From Glandiceps talaboti (lineage: Eukaryota; Hemichordata; Enteropneusta; Spengelidae): DNA of 64,000 bases. Positions 1 to 12,144 of this stretch are shown here, in pieces. Position 1 is the stretch's first letter; every line of letters starts with the position of its first letter. The position numbers and the translations under genes are program-made. The stretch is from NCBI RefSeq assembly GCF_964340395.1, contig NC_135560.1, forward strand, positions 5,414,498 to 5,478,497. The letters are read 5' to 3'. The notes under the pieces are model-generated. The model had not been told where the DNA came from and made no database searches. It worked only from the letters and a program-made list of their open reading frames with translations.

Positions 1-33
1 TGGACGTTTTGAGTTAGAGACGGAGAGACTGTC

Positions 34-545
<512 letters not shown>

Positions 546-937
546 ACAGATAGCGGCAAAGATATGAGGATGAGAAAATAAGTGAAAACTAATCTTTAAA
601 CGTTTTTTTTAGGTCTTAGACATTTTCTTATCCCATTCTCTTTTAATTCATTTTTTTGTTTCTTAACATTTCATTAACCTTACAGAGTTATAACTTTGGC
701 ACAGGCAATGGTGGCCCTATTCATTTCTACTTTTCTCATGATCTTACACGTACGTTATGATTACGACCAGAAAAAAATTCAACCCGCCCTCTATGGCCAC
801 TATTGGAAAGAAATGGCAACGTCACTGCTAGTAAGATGGTGATACCACAACATTATTGTTTTCAGCTGGAATTCGGGTTCTTTGATAAATCAAAGATTTT
901 AAAAAAATACCATCCTATATAGTCGTTCTTGACTTAC
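546..937. other. Non-coding stretch, nothing recognised
   Basis: AT-rich sequence with no supported exon, RNA or repeat. It would be intron if the exon at 938-1176 is real. Confidence 0.5.
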
Positions 938-1176
938 TTCACAACAGGAGCACAGTGGTTTGAAACAGCAGCAGATACCTTCCCAAAATTTGGAACATGA
1001 TGGTTTTTCTCCATGTACGTTAGAATCGCTTTGTACACCTATCGCACACCTCATGTCGATACTACGAAATCCTTCGATTGGTAGGCTCTGAAAGTACATA
1101 CTGTCTCCCCATTTAATGGACAAGTGGTAGGCATTTGGTTTCTTCTTCGCTATGGCTTGAGGTGTAAGTGACGACA
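938..1176 (-). CDS. Putative cysteine-rich coding exon of an unrecognised gene
   Basis: A 239-nt open segment is bounded on the minus strand by an acceptor (CATACCAG) and a donor (GAA|GTAAGT). It starts in phase 1 (two bases, then 79 codons) and ends in phase 0. The peptide contains KWGDSMYFQSLPIEGF followed by a cysteine-dense tail (ICCCFKPLCSCCE). Clustered cysteines of this kind can be palmitoylation or metal sites, but that is inference. The exon at 5549-6029 ends in phase 1, so the two could be joined directly, giving a Met codon at the junction. No family is recognised. No stop or polyadenylation site was identified, and the gene would continue below 938 or beyond the window. The alternative is a chance open frame between good splice-like signals. 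Confidence 0.4.
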
Positions 1177-1304
1177 CTGGTATGTGTAATACGTAAAATA
1201 TAAAGATTCTACAATTACTTCAAACTGAAAGGTGTAAATGGAAAAGTAGTGAACCGTATTCTGAGGGACCCATTCTAGGATAAAGCAAACATAAAAATGG
1301 ACAC

Positions 1305-1311
1305 ACAAACA

Positions 1312-1364
<53 letters not shown>

Positions 1365-1375
1365 GCACACGCACG

Positions 1376-1412
<37 letters not shown>
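1305..1412. repeat. (CA)n microsatellite with GCAC interruptions
   Basis: About 50 CA dinucleotides with a short GCACGCAC patch in the middle, ending in CAACAACAA. Confidence 0.95.
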
Positions 1413-1414
<2 letters not shown>

Positions 1415-2995
1415 CAACAACATTTATTATTTATAAACTAATTTAGGAACGGTTCGAAATAGACTACGTGGCGGTTAAATATGCAAAAAATGGCTTTGCA
1501 ACTGAAATTGTTGCGTTGAGAAAAAATTGGTACCCAAAATGTTACTATGTTATAAAGCTATGTTTATGCCCTATAAGAATCCTTGGTGAGAAGTCAGAAA
1601 CATGATTCGACACGTTTTATAGATGAATGGAACAATGTCGGCCCAAGGAGCTTTTAGTCTGACATAAAAGTTGTCACCATGAGCTAGCGTCATAAAGTTA
1701 AAGACTAACATTCCAGTCTTAAAGGGAAACACAACGAGAGGTCATCGTTTGTTTCTACGTATACAGTACAAACCTTCAACAAATGACACATTTTATCGCT
1801 GTACGATGTAATACACAAAAGACTGGGTCTTACACACACATGCCTTAAAGGGTAAATAATTGCATGCATTCATTTCGCCATCATATCGTCTGGTTGTTTG
1901 ACTACCAATTCCTATTCTAGTTCGATCGTGTGTTACCCGAATCTAGCTGAAACACCGTTGATCAAGAGATGGAAAATAATATTTAGGGATGGACCCCACA
2001 TAATGCCCCCCCCCCCCAACCACTTTGGTGTGTCGTCAAGGTAGCGAAACATCTACCAATTTCTTTTCGCACAATAGTAGGGACCCACGAGTTAGAATTT
2101 CGGCAATTGAGGGCGCTATATAGCAACGTCGTCGAGTGGAGTTCATTAACTCAAGCTACCAACTTACAAATGCCCTGCAGATCGCAGTACATACTTTCTG
2201 TAGTAGATTTTACTCGAGAGTTTCGAGAGCTTCCTAATAATTGAAATTAAATTGGTACCCATTTTATTTTTATCAAGCCCATGTTCAGGAAACATTCCTC
2301 CATTGTATAGGAATTTCCCGGTAAAAAAAATTGTCAATGGTCAATTTAAACGCACAGTTCACCTTTTTATTGAGACCTATGGAATACATTCCCCTCGGGG
2401 AGATTGTCAGAGAAAGTTACATGCTCAGAATGTTACATTTATTGCGTATTTGATAAGTAGCAAGTATCCAAAACACACTAACAACGAATAGTTGGGACTT
2501 TAGTTTGATGCTAATTGCGATTATCATACCCTTCGGAATGAAAATGTTCATGGACACAATTTGAAGAATTAAAACATGTAGGCATTAATGTCTCACCTAT
2601 TCCATCTTCGGCAGACAGTAACAACAGTCGTCGAGTGGTGAGGAACGCTCTGCCATTTGTCATTGGAGGTTTGTCTGCTAAATTCTGACTATTCTCATCA
2701 AGGAATATGACATTGGTGTAGTATATGTACTGACTATTTAGTAAGACTTGTTCACCTTCAAAGAGTATGGCTGGAAAAGAAAATGTGATAAAACAACTTT
2801 GTATGTTAATAGATATTTCTATATATTACTATTTTATTTACATTACGTATTTATAAATGTCAATATTTTCAGTTTAGTTGCATGCTGGCAGAAAGAAAAT
2901 TTGGTTACGTCATACACATATGTATGTCATCGCCTGCCACTTTCCTAGTTAGTTGCCGGAATTCTCCTGACGAATGGGTACACAGTCACAGACCA
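1413..2995. other. Non-coding stretch
   Basis: No supported exon or repeat apart from a C homopolymer near 2009. Short open frames at 2252-2491 and 2748-2948 have no splice context or recognisable peptide. Confidence 0.5.
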
Positions 2996-3300
2996 ATATT
3001 TATAATTTCGGCAATTTCGTCCCTTTAGGCCTAAAAATATTGTTTGGTTCCAGTTACTCGACCCACTTCCGACCCTAAACTTTTTTTTTTACGAAAAAAT
3101 TATAAAATCGCGAAAATTGTGAAGTCTCGCAAGAAATAGTGGATGCAGAAACTGACGCCGACTTAAAAAGACAATATAAAACTGTATTTTCAATCTGTAA
3201 TAGCTGTACATCTGATGGGAAGAAACCATTAACACAGAGACCACATGGAAAACAACAGAAAACATAACTACCTGAACTAGACACTCATATCTGAAAACAA
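2996..3300 (-). repeat. Dispersed repeat, inverted copy of 54602-55000
   Basis: The reverse complement of this segment matches 54602-55000 over several blocks: the TGGTCTCTGTGT(T/C)AATGGTTTC block, the block reading AGTGGATGCAG on plus, and the CCGACCCTAAAC block. It is therefore an interspersed repeat with at least two copies here. The other copy is split by a LINE 3' end. No coding capacity was seen. Confidence 0.65.
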
Positions 3301-4439
3301 TATATAAAAAATAAAATACAAAATCTACGAGCGTAATCGGAACCACACAAATTGTTTAGGCCTTATCTATAAATATATTGAATAAACTTCTAAAACTTAG
3401 CTACTAGATAAAAATAGTTTTAAACCGTGCCTCTAATCCGCTGGCTGACGAGAAAACTAGACACTGACATAGTATGATCAATAGGGAACTTGCAAACCCG
3501 CCATGTTGAATGTTGCATCATGGGAAATGTGATTATAAACACTAATCAGAGAGTATTGTAAAATATATTGTTACATAGTTTTTAACCACATGATCAATTC
3601 ATGGGTACCCTGACCAGTGTGGGAGGTTTATTTCATCGGTAGCTTCAGATAAGATATTACTATAACCACAGACAATCCCATAGTCCTGTGTGTCAGAGCC
3701 TGCTCAGTCTGGATTGCAAGTTCCCTATTGAATGTGAATGTTGAGTGTGAATTGATTGTGAATTAGTTGAAGACGGTGACTGGTTGTAAAGACGCTACCA
3801 TCACGAACTGAGAGGTAAACCATACATCTCCGTCTGTTTAGCTATTCGTGAGTACTGGTGTGTTCTCGATACGAGAGAGACTTTGAGTGTACTGTACATT
3901 TGCGTGGACGTTCGCTAAATTATAGGTATAGAAAGAAGAGTACCGACACTGGTGAGAATCCAACATTATCATTTCCAAAATTTTGTTTATTGTACTGACA
4001 AGAAAAACTTATTATCTCTGAGTCAGTAAACAGGTTCATTTTCATGGAGCATTTAATAGAGCAGTGTACTTTGATGATAGTGGTGAACATAACAGTAATC
4101 ATCGTCACTTTGTCCTGAGGAAGGCAACAGTCACGTTGCTGAAACGTAGATGTGAAAAAAAGTAACTTGGTTGTGTATTCCTCCGGTAATGTAAACCAGA
4201 TTTAAACCGAATGCCTTCCGTAAGGGAAGTCTTGCAATTTCATGATATATGCAAGAAATTTAGCTCTATATCTGTGAAAGTCCCAGTAAAAGTTAGTTGT
4301 CCAAAATGTTGTTCAAATGCCCGCTTCCTATTCTCAACACTGGAAAGCTTGCCATCCCGACTTCACTCGGCTTTCTTGATCCCCTACATATTTGCCGTGA
4401 TAAACGGGTGTACATATCTTTAAATTTTCCAGACTGTGA
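3301..4439. other. Non-coding stretch
   Basis: Nothing recognised. Open frames are short and lack family resemblance. Confidence 0.45.
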
Positions 4440-5345
4440 CAATTGAACTTTTCAAGCCACCACATTTGAAACGTCGCCTGTTGTCTTGTTGCGATTAGCA
4501 GGTTGTTCATCATTTCAATCAGTCGTACCTGGCTTACTAGCTGGGGAAAAGAAATGAGTTATTTGTCGTTTACCCACACTTGAACCGGTGGTTCTCCGCT
4601 GTGTAGGTACTAGGTCAAACTGTCATGATTTGAGGAGAGACGTTGAACTAAAATCATTAAAATCACCAATGTCAGGGGCAAACGGGAGTAGCTAATGAAA
4701 AACCAGAAAAGGGCAAATTGTGTTGAAATCGAAGGCTTGCTGTCATATACAACAACAAACCTATCAAATATGTACACTTCTCATCCGAATGGTGGTCCAT
4801 TGTTTTCTAATGGAAGTGTCGAAGTGTCAATCAAAACTAACTTCAACAACGTTGTCTGTCTTAATTCTCCTTACATTAATTGTTACTTCAGGGATGACAA
4901 CTGCACAACTAATCATGAACAATTAAAAAAAATAATCGTGTCGTCACACCACTTTATACAACGTTTCCTGACCAGAAACAACAACTTTCGTTTTGGTGGC
5001 CTACAGGTCTAATTACCGAAAATATACCAATATTTTATCACAGCTAAAAGCTACAGCTATAATATTTTCAGGATAGATGCGCTTAGGTATCGCAAATGTA
5101 TGTACCAAATTATATTGAATTTGAAGAATGGATTCTTGAGATATAGCCTAATTACCGAAAACCATTAATTACGTAAATTGCTCATTAATATGCATGGATG
5201 TTTAACACCTAATCACTTCTTGACATTACCCTACGGAATACATGTAACAAATTCCGTTTGAATTTAGCCAGTCGTTTTTTAAAAAATGGTGATACAGACA
5301 CACAGACTTTTCACCCCTAATATATATCCTTCCTTATGGAAGGAA
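4440..5345 (-). mobile_element. hAT-like element fragment, minus orientation
   Basis: Read on the minus strand, 4440-4690 matches 59950-60190 base for base over long blocks, including CAACGTCTCTCCTCAAA and GACAACAGG(T/C)GACGTTTC. Segment 5030-5345 matches 45232-45560 and 59380-59480 (block GTCTGTATCACCATT). It is therefore a second copy of the element whose distal part, at 60200-61100, encodes a DUF4371/ZNF862-like hAT protein. This copy lacks that distal part. It lies in the presumed intron between the exons at 938-1176 and 5549-6029. The plus-strand open frame at 4695-5012 is antisense within this repeat and is not called as a gene. Confidence 0.6.
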
Positions 5346-5548
5346 AAAAAAAAAAGAGTTGTTTAATGCGCATGCGCACATTTACTGTATTTCCAGGCGG
5401 TTTTGACAGGCAATCGCTGTCAGTCAATTATACAGATAACTTATTGAAAATAAAAGCTACATGTGAAATTTGGTATCATCAATGTGTGTACCAATTCAGT
5501 TAGAATTCTTTCACGAGATCTTGCACAAATTATGGTAGAAGTACTTAC

Positions 5549-6029
5549 TAGAAAGTATTTGTTCATAGGTAAGATTGTCGTGGTGTGCTTGGTAGTGCTG
5601 TATACCGTCTCGGTACATTGACTCTGCATTCTCGTTGATAGCCTGTCTGAGTTGTTTGTGACTTTTGTGTGAGGTGGCACATTGTTGAAACACTTGAATA
5701 GACATGGGGTCAAACATGGTTTGGTTGAAGGCCTGTGGCAAACCACGCCCTCCCTGACTTACAGGATGTGGGGTCATTTGAGGTAACGGATACCCTCCCT
5801 GGTCGACCGGTTGCATTGGTACAGTCTCCGTTCTGCCATCATTAACTGGTGGAGGAGGAGGAGGGGGAGTAGAAGGATGAGGAGTGGGGGAAGACTCTGC
5901 TGCGCTATACGCAGGGGGAGGCTGGTTGGCGATTGGGAGTGCAGGTTTATCCACGTGCTGTGGTGGTGCCGCGATACTCTCAATTTCATCATCAATCTCC
6001 ATTGGAGTACTGGGTTTGCTGGTTTGTGG
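5549..6029 (-). CDS. Proline-rich, PPxY-containing exon of an unrecognised gene
   Basis: A 481-nt open segment lies between an acceptor (TTATGTTTCAG) and a donor (CTTTCTA|GTAAGTAC) on the minus strand. It is phase 0 at its start and phase 1 at its end. The peptide begins PQTSKPSTPMEIDDEIE and contains PPPAY (a PPxY motif of the type bound by WW domains), an eight-proline run, a GGYPLPQ segment, and a charged, probably helical C-terminal part around SHKQLRQAINENAESMY. The proline-rich half is probably disordered. The phase fits the exon at 938-1176, with a 4.4-kb intron holding a hAT-like repeat. No start codon or upstream exon was found, and no family is recognised. Exon reality is moderately supported by paired splice sites and low-entropy but clearly protein-like sequence. 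Confidence 0.5.
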
Positions 6030-8527
6030 CTGAAACATAATCAAGTTGCTAAAATAAATATCTCTGTACAGTAAACATATTCAAAATATTTCAACTTGAA
6101 AACTGAAAATATAGTTACATAAGAGTGTGGTATGAAATACAGAAACGAAATAGTTTACGGACAGCACTGTGCTTTTCAAACAGAAATGTCCACTGTGTTC
6201 ACAAGTAGTAGCAGGTGAGTGCACTCACTTTGAGACATAACTTCACAGCATAACTTCACAGTATTGTGTATCTAAAATCGTATAAATTAGTACTTTTTGG
6301 TAGCCTAAGGACTCGATATTCAAGTTAAATCGATTTTCTACAATATGTTCCTATCTCAATGGTGAACAGCGTCTTAGAACATGTGGGGAGAATCGTTACA
6401 ACGTATCCCAGAGCTGAAACTTGCCTTTCTCTTCGTAGTTTCAAAAAATCTTACTAGAACCGTATGTTAGCACACAAAGATATAATGACGGTAAAACAAC
6501 CCCAGGAAGTAGATTAAGTGACTTTTCAAGACCTGTGGGTAGATTTTGTCCATGGTAGTGATCATTCAACTGATGAAAATCGTTTTTTGGATGTGTTTGA
6601 TATTAATGGATTCGCAAACAGAAATGAAACGAAAGTGTAATTTTTCATCCTAAACGTTTCTATGCATTGCAGAAGTTTATAAGACCTTAAAAGGTTCTGT
6701 ACACGTTTATTGGTCAGACCCGAAATCCCAAAATGTTTGTTAGTGACTGTTTGGTGGTCTGAGTTAGCACTTAAATCATTTTCGATTTCGCTGTTCCTAT
6801 GACAACCATGTTGACATAGCAAATGCAAACGCTGGTTACCATATTCAATTGGCATACAGGTTGAACTATGCCTGAAAAAGACTGCGATAACGATTTAAGA
6901 AGAAAATCAAGTCGCATGTTATAGAATTGTTTTAAATGGAATTCTTTTTTTATACCGACATCAAATATCTCGACGGCCGTGCTTCATAGGGTCTACACGT
7001 TCTAAAATGACACCTTTCTTTTAAACGTGACAAAAAATTAAATCACGTAAGTCAAAAAATGTCGTGAAATCATTTAATGTACTGCAACTGCCTACCTCTG
7101 GATGTACGGACGTCATTTTGGTGTTTTCACACTAAAATTTCAGAAAAGCGTGGACAATTTGTCGTTCTCCTGCCCCGATGCCAACTTCTTCCAACACGAT
7201 GACCACAATTCTGTGTATGAACAAGGGAACTTCGGTGAAAGTGTTATTGTTTGCCACCTATCTGCATTGTCTCGGCTATTCTGTCTTCCAACTGCCATCC
7301 CCCTTAACACACTTCTTTCATTTACGGTATGAGGCAAATCGAATATACACACGTCAAATCTACTGAACATACGAGATATGTGCAACATAGAAGACGAACA
7401 AGGATGCTATGTATGCGTAATTTTTCTTCTAAGATTTTTGTAACGACTAACCATCGACTCTGCTGACAGGAGGATGACAGTTGAATTACCCTGTCTACAG
7501 CTAATGAATATTCAAAACTATTTTGGCGATAAATCGACGCCATGTTTCTTTTCCAGGAATTCATTACATATACATATAAGCGTGACGTCATAGCACGGTA
7601 AGCCCAAATGCAAATTTAATCAATAAAAAGACCCCTCTGTGACTATAACTTTTTAGTCTTTATGAACTAAACTATGATTTTGATTTTTAAAACGGTAGTT
7701 TGAAACAGTGTGACGTTGAAGGTTTACTGGGAGTCACCTCAAAATACCAACTCCAGAGTCGTTACCATAGTTACATATAATATGTATATTTGCTGATCCT
7801 GGTGACCCTCTTCATTTGTTATGTTTCTCGTCTTACCACTTCAAAAACAATAAAGTATTCCCCGTCTCGCGGCAGATCTCGCAAATAACCTAGCAACGGT
7901 TGCTACGAGGGTCAAGCTTTGCGGATTGGCCATGTTGTTTATATGAAAGTCAACGCATTAGTCTGAAAAAAATACTACCGTTTGTGACCATATACAATCG
8001 TAAGTCGTCATGGAAGACATTGAAAAATTGAAAGCACACGAACTAAAGAGCATGTTACGAAAATATGGCGTGTCAACAACAAGTTAAAAGAAAGATACGT
8101 CACAGTGTCACACCGTCATTATATTTCCGAACTGACTGTCATTTCGGGGAATACGTTGTCAATGTCAGTGCCAAACTTATGCAGCATACTAGATGGCTAT
8201 AATATTTCAATCTTGAGAAATGGTAATTAATGACAAGCAAAATCGAGTAGTTTTGATTATTAGTACACATGTACATGGTGGAAACATTTCCCGTCACCAA
8301 TTTTCAATAGAAGTATATTAGAATGCAATGCACATGAAGTGTGGTGTAGTAGTACTACACATCCACTGGCCGTAAGCCCTTATGAACCGTTGACATTTAC
8401 ACTGTTGACAAATACGGACGAAAGCTAAAAGTCTTACACATTTTTAGAGTGCAAATGTCCCGTTTTGGTCCTAGAGTTCAGAATTGAAAAGTTCTAAATT
8501 ATCGTCACAGGTCGGGAAATCATTGTC
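6030..8527. other. Non-coding stretch
   Basis: No supported exon. Frames at 6562-6855, 7102-7332 and 7140-7388 overlap on opposite strands and none has a convincing splice pair or motif. Presumed intron or intergenic DNA upstream of the exon at 5549-6029. Confidence 0.45.
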
Positions 8528-8723
8528 AGTTCCTGACAATTGTATTCCGATTTTACCATATGTTATCTTCATACAATACGTACCAGTCTAGTTCCCGACG
8601 ACCGTATTCCGATTTTACCCTACCTTAATAACGTAGAGTAAATCGGAATACGGTCATCAGGAACTAGACTAGTACTGTATGAAGATAACTTAGAGTAAAA
8701 TCGGAATACCGTCGTCAGGAACT
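8528..8723. repeat. Nested inverted repeat (large hairpin)
   Basis: The left arm, about 8528-8620, contains TATTCCGATTTTAC twice and GTCTAGTTCCCGACGACCG. The right arm, about 8638-8723, contains the reverse complements CGGTCATCAGGAACTAGAC and GTAAAATCGGAATACCGTCG, with TGAAGATAAC pairing GTTATCTTCA between them. The arms are about 85-90 bp with a loop of about 17 nt and an internal direct repeat within each arm. It resembles a MITE or foldback element. No coding frame. Confidence 0.75.
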
Positions 8724-9757
8724 AGAATAGGGAATAACCGGCGGTGTGTGAAACACGTGTATGTGTCAGCCATGTTTATACTTGAGTTCGATGAACATGT
8801 TGTAGAACTCATAGTCCAAATTGGTAAAATAAAACGACATAGTATCTCTGAATTTTATGGTAACAGTTGTGCCCTTCATCCTTAAACCCTTACTGTGCAG
8901 TCACTACTCCATTCATGGTACAGTAGTATGATTTATTTTTAATACTACTCGCCACAACTATTTTTCTCCGTAATTAAGTTCTCCTCGTAATTTTGGCAAA
9001 CTATTTTGGTCCGGGCCTTACATTTCATTCTTGAGGCGCTTCCCCTATACTCCGCCTTGTTGTTTATCTTTCCACCGGTGTCTATTGTATACTTCTAAAT
9101 CCCCCTTTGTCTTACACTATCCAATACTGATAAGACTTCAGCAGCAACTCAGACAAGGAGTTGGTTATAACCCGCTACACAGACTTTAATATCAGCTCCG
9201 GTAGAGGACTGCTAATCCCGTACATGTCAAACAATGTGTCAACATTATGACAGATAAAGGGCATAATACTAGTTTGAATACTAATTTGCATGACACGTAA
9301 AATTGTAAAAGGAAGTTTAGTTGCTATGTACGCCGTGACAGGGCGCCCTCATCACGCAACGCACGGCTGGCGCTGTTGTTGTGCATTCTCAAAATAAATG
9401 TATACATGAAATAAAGAAATAAAGAAAGAAAGAAAGACAAGAAAGAAAGAATGACAGAAAGAATGAGACGGTGTACGTTTGCCCTTTAGGACGTAGAGAC
9501 AGTAGTCTTTTCATGGTAATTCTTTAATTGTCATGTTATCACAATTTTTAGTTATCAGCAGTGTCTTTGTCCATAATATGTTATTATTAGTATCATTTTA
9601 CGTCCAAAGTAGGTGTTATATGGCGTGGCAAACTAAAGCAAGCTACTAGAGCAAGCTATGAATTATTTGAGAACAGTTGGCGTTGAAGAGAGCACGTCTT
9701 TAGGGAGTGTCCAGATTTTACTTCGGGAGGTTGGGGTTGGGGGTTGGAGGATTTTAA
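8724..9757. other. Non-coding stretch with short AAAG repeat
   Basis: An imperfect (AAAG)n run occupies about 9411-9465. The block GTACGCCGTGAC(A)GGGCGCCCTCA at about 9328-9352 is found inverted at about 51905-51940, so part of it is an interspersed repeat. Confidence 0.5.
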
Positions 9758-9838
9758 GGGGGGGGGGGCATCAATTTTTCCCAGGAAAATTAGGGGGGGG
9801 GGGCCTAAACAAAAATTTCAAATTTTCTAGGGGGGGAG
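9758..9838. repeat. Poly-G tracts
   Basis: Three runs of 7-10 G within 80 bases, separated by short AT-rich pieces. Run lengths in such tracts are prone to sequencing error. Confidence 0.8.
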
Positions 9839-9947
9839 GTTCATGGAAAAAAACATGATTATTTAATGCAACATAAGTCGATCTGCAATTCTGCCACTCC
9901 TCAAAGTTACTTGTCCGCGAGGATGTGCAATACTCAGAGTTGTTTTA

Positions 9948-10031
9948 TGTATGTATGTATGTATGTATGTATGTATGTATGTATGTATGTATGTATGTAT
10001 GTATGTGTGTATGTGTGTGTGTGTGTGTGTA

Positions 10032-10066
<35 letters not shown>

Positions 10067-10095
10067 ATGTATGTATGTATGTATGTATGTATGTA

Positions 10096-10126
<31 letters not shown>

Positions 10127-10187
10127 ATGTATGTATGTATGTATGTTTGTTTGTCTATCCATCTATGTGTTTTTGTTTGTCTGTCCC

Positions 10188-10225
<38 letters not shown>

Positions 10226-10262
10226 AGTTCGTTTGTCCACCTCTTTGTCTTTGTCTGTCTCT
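9948..10262. repeat. TATG/TGTG/CTGT compound microsatellite
   Basis: Alternating (TATG)n and (TG)n blocks to about 10145, then (CTGT)n with degenerate ends to about 10262. All frames give Met-Tyr-Val-Cys type repeats and are not genes. Confidence 0.95.
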
Positions 10263-10376
10263 TGACGGTCTCACCGGCTATCTCTCAATCTCTATCTCAA
10301 AACCGTCCATATGAGACAGGTTACCAACGACACTATGTAATTGGTAATTCTTTTCATCAAACAATTGTCATTTGAC

Positions 10377-10470
10377 TACACATCACACTACATCACGTGA
10401 CACTACACATCACACTACATCACGTGACACTACACATCATACTACATCAAGAGACACTACAAATCACACT
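10377..10470. repeat. Short minisatellite of about 27-30 bp, three units
   Basis: The units contain CACTACACATCACACTACATC followed by ACGTGA or AAGAGA, repeated in tandem. It lies just upstream of the terminal exon at 10523. Confidence 0.7.
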
Positions 10471-10522
10471 ACATAATGTGATATTACATGTACAACTTCC
10501 AACATTACTTTGTTACCCACAG

Positions 10523-10780
10523 CTTGATTACTGTATGAAGCAATGGCGTGGCGAGTATCCTATCACCCAGAGTTACAATAGGCGATATGTTACCATAGGA
10601 ACACTAATGCCACCCTGGGGAAAGCGAATGGTGGTCCGGGTTCACTTTGACTCCTCCATGCGTCTTTCTTACATCAATGGTTTTCTGGTAGAAATGCAGC
10701 GACATGCTCCTAATCTTAACAAGTTAGATCTGGCTCCCGTCCAGTTTATGCCTTGCCAGATGGCAATGAATCGCCAATAA
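10523..10780 (+). CDS. Putative terminal exon of an unrecognised gene
   Basis: An acceptor (TTTGTTACCCACAG) is followed by 85 sense codons and a TAA stop. The peptide starts LDYCMKQWRGEYPITQSY, has a mid-part YVTIGTLMPPWGKRMVVRV, and ends QFMPCQMAMNRQ. Its composition (no low-complexity, mixed hydrophobic and charged, well-placed Trp, Pro and Gly) is that of a folded globular domain, and it is preceded by a clean pyrimidine-rich acceptor in frame. Upstream exons were not found; 9948-10470 is all simple repeat. I do not recognise the family. It is on the opposite strand to the proline-rich exon at 5549-6029 and is therefore a different gene. No AATAAA was seen within 100 bases of the stop. Confidence 0.5.
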   Translation, partial: LDYCMKQWRGEYPITQSYNRRYVTIGTLMPPWGKRMVVRVHFDSSMRLSYINGFLVEMQRHAPNLNKLDLAPVQFMPCQMAMNRQ

Positions 10781-12106
10781 GTGACTTGAATGTTAGACAA
10801 GATGGTCTCGTGGAGCTTTAATCTACTGATAATAGATACATTTTTAGACGTGTGTTTTATTTTACGATCGACCACGAACTAACAAGTCCTAGGGAAAAAA
10901 AAGAGTACTTATAATACTTGGGAAGAACAGTGAAGTAAGGTTTTATACAGCAAACGTCATTTTAGACTCTACAATACATTAACTAGCGGCTGAATAGAGT
11001 TGACGAACAATTGCCATTAAGAATGAGAGAGGGCGTTGTCTTTGACACAGGGCCTATGTATTTACTTTTGCATTTTGCTAATATTTGGAGTTGATCATGC
11101 ATTTTTAATAACCGTCCTTGTCGTTTTTCAACCATTGACTAAACTACCAATCCAGACAGATCGTTGCTACTTTATTCTATTTTAAGTACACCGCCTGAAA
11201 TCAAGTCTTTCAATCGCACTATAATAGTAGAAATGCTAAGTAACCCTAAAAAACATGACTTTCTTGGGTGAGTTGTGAGCCACAGTCCTACCGTAGGCAT
11301 TTGTCCAGGGGGCATTTGTCCTACGGAGGCATTTGTCCGGGGGACATTTGTCCGGGGGCGTTTGTTTGGGGGGCGTTAATCCTGTTACCCTCATTTTGAT
11401 TAAAACGTAACGTTTGTGGTAGATATTCACACTCCACCAACTTAAGGTACGAAATATACGTACAGGTACACATCATTAATACAAAAAACGAATCTATGTA
11501 AGATTTGAACAAATCAACTTGCAACTATTGCCCAACTTTTAAAATAACATGGAAACAGTGCTTCGTTTATTTATCTATCAAATAGAATAGAAGTCACTAT
11601 AACTGCCTTTAGTGCTATTGGATTGACTAGTGCTATCAACTTGTGTATGATTTTGCATGACACAACACATTGGAAACTTATTTCACCCATGGATACTTGT
11701 AGTTCACCCATGGATACTTGTACTTGCCTTACTACACTTGACGTATCTTTGACACTTTGGAGATTTCTTGCAAGGGTTTATGGGAATTATATTTAGCGAT
11801 GACATCATGAAAACACGAATTTCTTTGTCTTGGCAAATATGTTGTATTTTTGTATGCATATAACATCGACATTCAGTTTGTATCATGTATAGGTGATAAA
11901 TATAGCAAACTATACAATTTATTAGGTCATGTTCACTATCGACATTTCAAGGAAATAGAGAAATTAATTGGGTCACTCTTTTGATGTCAGTAATTCGATG
12001 CGAGATTTATAACTGTTAATTGTATTATACAAGGTCTTACTGTACGCAAGCTGAGAGAGTAGAAATGAATATGGATCAAAGCGATCTGACACAGGGTAGA
12101 TTTTGT

Positions 12107-12144
<38 letters not shown>

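Noticed and set aside
4695-5012. 105-codon plus-strand frame
   Set aside because: It lies antisense within a repeat also found at 45232 and 59350 and has no family resemblance.
7102-7388. Overlapping frames on both strands
   Set aside because: No paired splice sites, no recognisable motif, and neither frame is favoured.
9863-10375. Open frames of 99-169 codons over the TATG/TGTG block
   Set aside because: Pure microsatellite translation (Met-Tyr-Val-Cys, His-Thr-Tyr-Ile) in all frames.
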